A stretch of 64,000 nucleotides of DNA, taken from positions 2,480,001 to 2,544,000 of the forward strand of contig NZ_CP109499.1 in assembly GCF_036231965.1 (NCBI RefSeq), in the 5' to 3' direction. A model generated the notes under the pieces. It had not been told where the DNA came from. It saw only the letters and a list, made by a program, of their open reading frames with translations, and did not search any database. The stretch comes from Streptomyces sp. NBC_01428 (GTDB lineage: Bacteria > Actinomycetota > Actinomycetes > Streptomycetales > Streptomycetaceae). Shown here in pieces: positions 63,683 through 64,000 of the stretch (position 1 is its first letter; each line of letters starts with the position of its first letter). The translations under genes and the position numbers were made by a program.

Positions 63683-64000
63683 ATCAGCTCTGCGGCGAGC
63701 ACGGTGCTGCCGCGCCGGGGGCGATGGCGCCAACGGACGGTTCCTCTCAAGCGGTTGTACGGGCGTGCGGGCACGGAAACGGCCCGCGTGCGGGTGCGGG
63801 TGTGGCGCGGGGACACGAGGGGGAAAACTGAGTCTCCGCGCGTGTCAGACCAGCGAAGCTGTCAGGAAGTTGCACGGATCAAAAGTGATCTGGGCAACAT
63901 CATGTTTTAGATGGGCATCTTCGGGCAGGACTCATCAATTCCGGTTCAGGTGAAGTTCAGGCAGATGTCGGGCTTCGGACATCCGGCCATGAACACCCCG
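63683..64000. other. 318-base upstream region of the pgsBC operon at the window edge
   Basis: No gene seen. The region is AT-richer from about 63870. It holds an inverted repeat (GATCA-AAAG-TGATC, 63877-63890) and a GTTCAGG direct repeat with an 11-base period (63944-63950 and 63955-63961) that resembles a degenerate PHO box. The operon promoter, on the minus strand, should be here. Confidence 0.5.

Overview
The window is high-GC, gene-dense chromosomal DNA of a Streptomyces. This is supported by a two-domain geosmin synthase (geoA), the sporulation regulator whiI behind a WhiG-type promoter, DUF397/XRE/DUF574-type genes, GTG starts, long antisense open frames from GC-rich third codon positions, and a copy of a hairpin repeat I recognise from Streptomyces intergenic regions. 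From memory, the core gene order (geoA, murC, DUF692, hemY/chdC, hemE, whiI, rnd, fadAB) matches a conserved part of the S. coelicolor chromosome. No rRNA, tRNA, IS element, prophage or CRISPR array was seen.

Layout. 0-5.5 kb: FHA protein, treZ, a phosphotransferase-like protein lacking its catalytic acids, an M24 aminopeptidase and a one-pass PDZ protein. 5.8-13 kb: geoA, a DUF89/ARMT1-type phosphatase, a membrane-anchored AA10 copper monooxygenase, a LysR regulator and a YhgE/Pip-type membrane protein. 13.4-17.7 kb: a tightly coupled accessory operon of an ImmA/IrrE-like metallopeptidase, two paralogous 7-TM DUF6545 (MAB_1171c-type) proteins and an FAD monooxygenase; its joint function is unknown. 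17.9-24.3 kb: flippase-like and DUF4328 membrane proteins, msrB, murC, a pyrimidine-reductase-type protein and zapE. 24.4-31.2 kb: a carbonic anhydrase/SulP bicarbonate-type operon, an SPFH protein, a PPK2 kinase with a Lys/His tail, a polysaccharide deacetylase lipoprotein that may be leaderless, and a PTH2 hydrolase. 31.3-36.7 kb: darcynin and NmrA-type genes divergent from a LysR gene, a HEAT-like protein, and a DUF397/XRE/DUF574-methyltransferase locus with notable repeats. 37-40.6 kb: a DUF692 (MNIO) enzyme with a fused C-terminal domain, a DUF4142 protein and a TIGR04222 membrane protein. 40.7-50 kb: secreted peptidase, the coproporphyrin-dependent heme enzymes hemY/cgoX, chdC and hemE, a DUF4349 lipoprotein, a CoA-disulfide-reductase-like enzyme and a rhomboid protease. 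50-57 kb: DUF3000, whiI, rnd and the fadAB beta-oxidation operon. 57-64 kb: a beta-propeller-like protein and, on the minus strand, a poly-gamma-glutamate-type operon: a tandem Cache/HAMP protein, capB/pgsB, capC/pgsC and an NlpC/P60 hydrolase.

Most promising for new biology are the metallopeptidase/DUF6545/FAD operon (13365-17748), the MNIO/DUF4142/TIGR04222 locus (37153-40581) and the capBC operon with its outputless sensor-like protein (58153-63682). Unusually strong palindromes also stand out at whiI-rnd, upstream of fadA, upstream of the DUF397 gene and around the DUF574 methyltransferase promoter.
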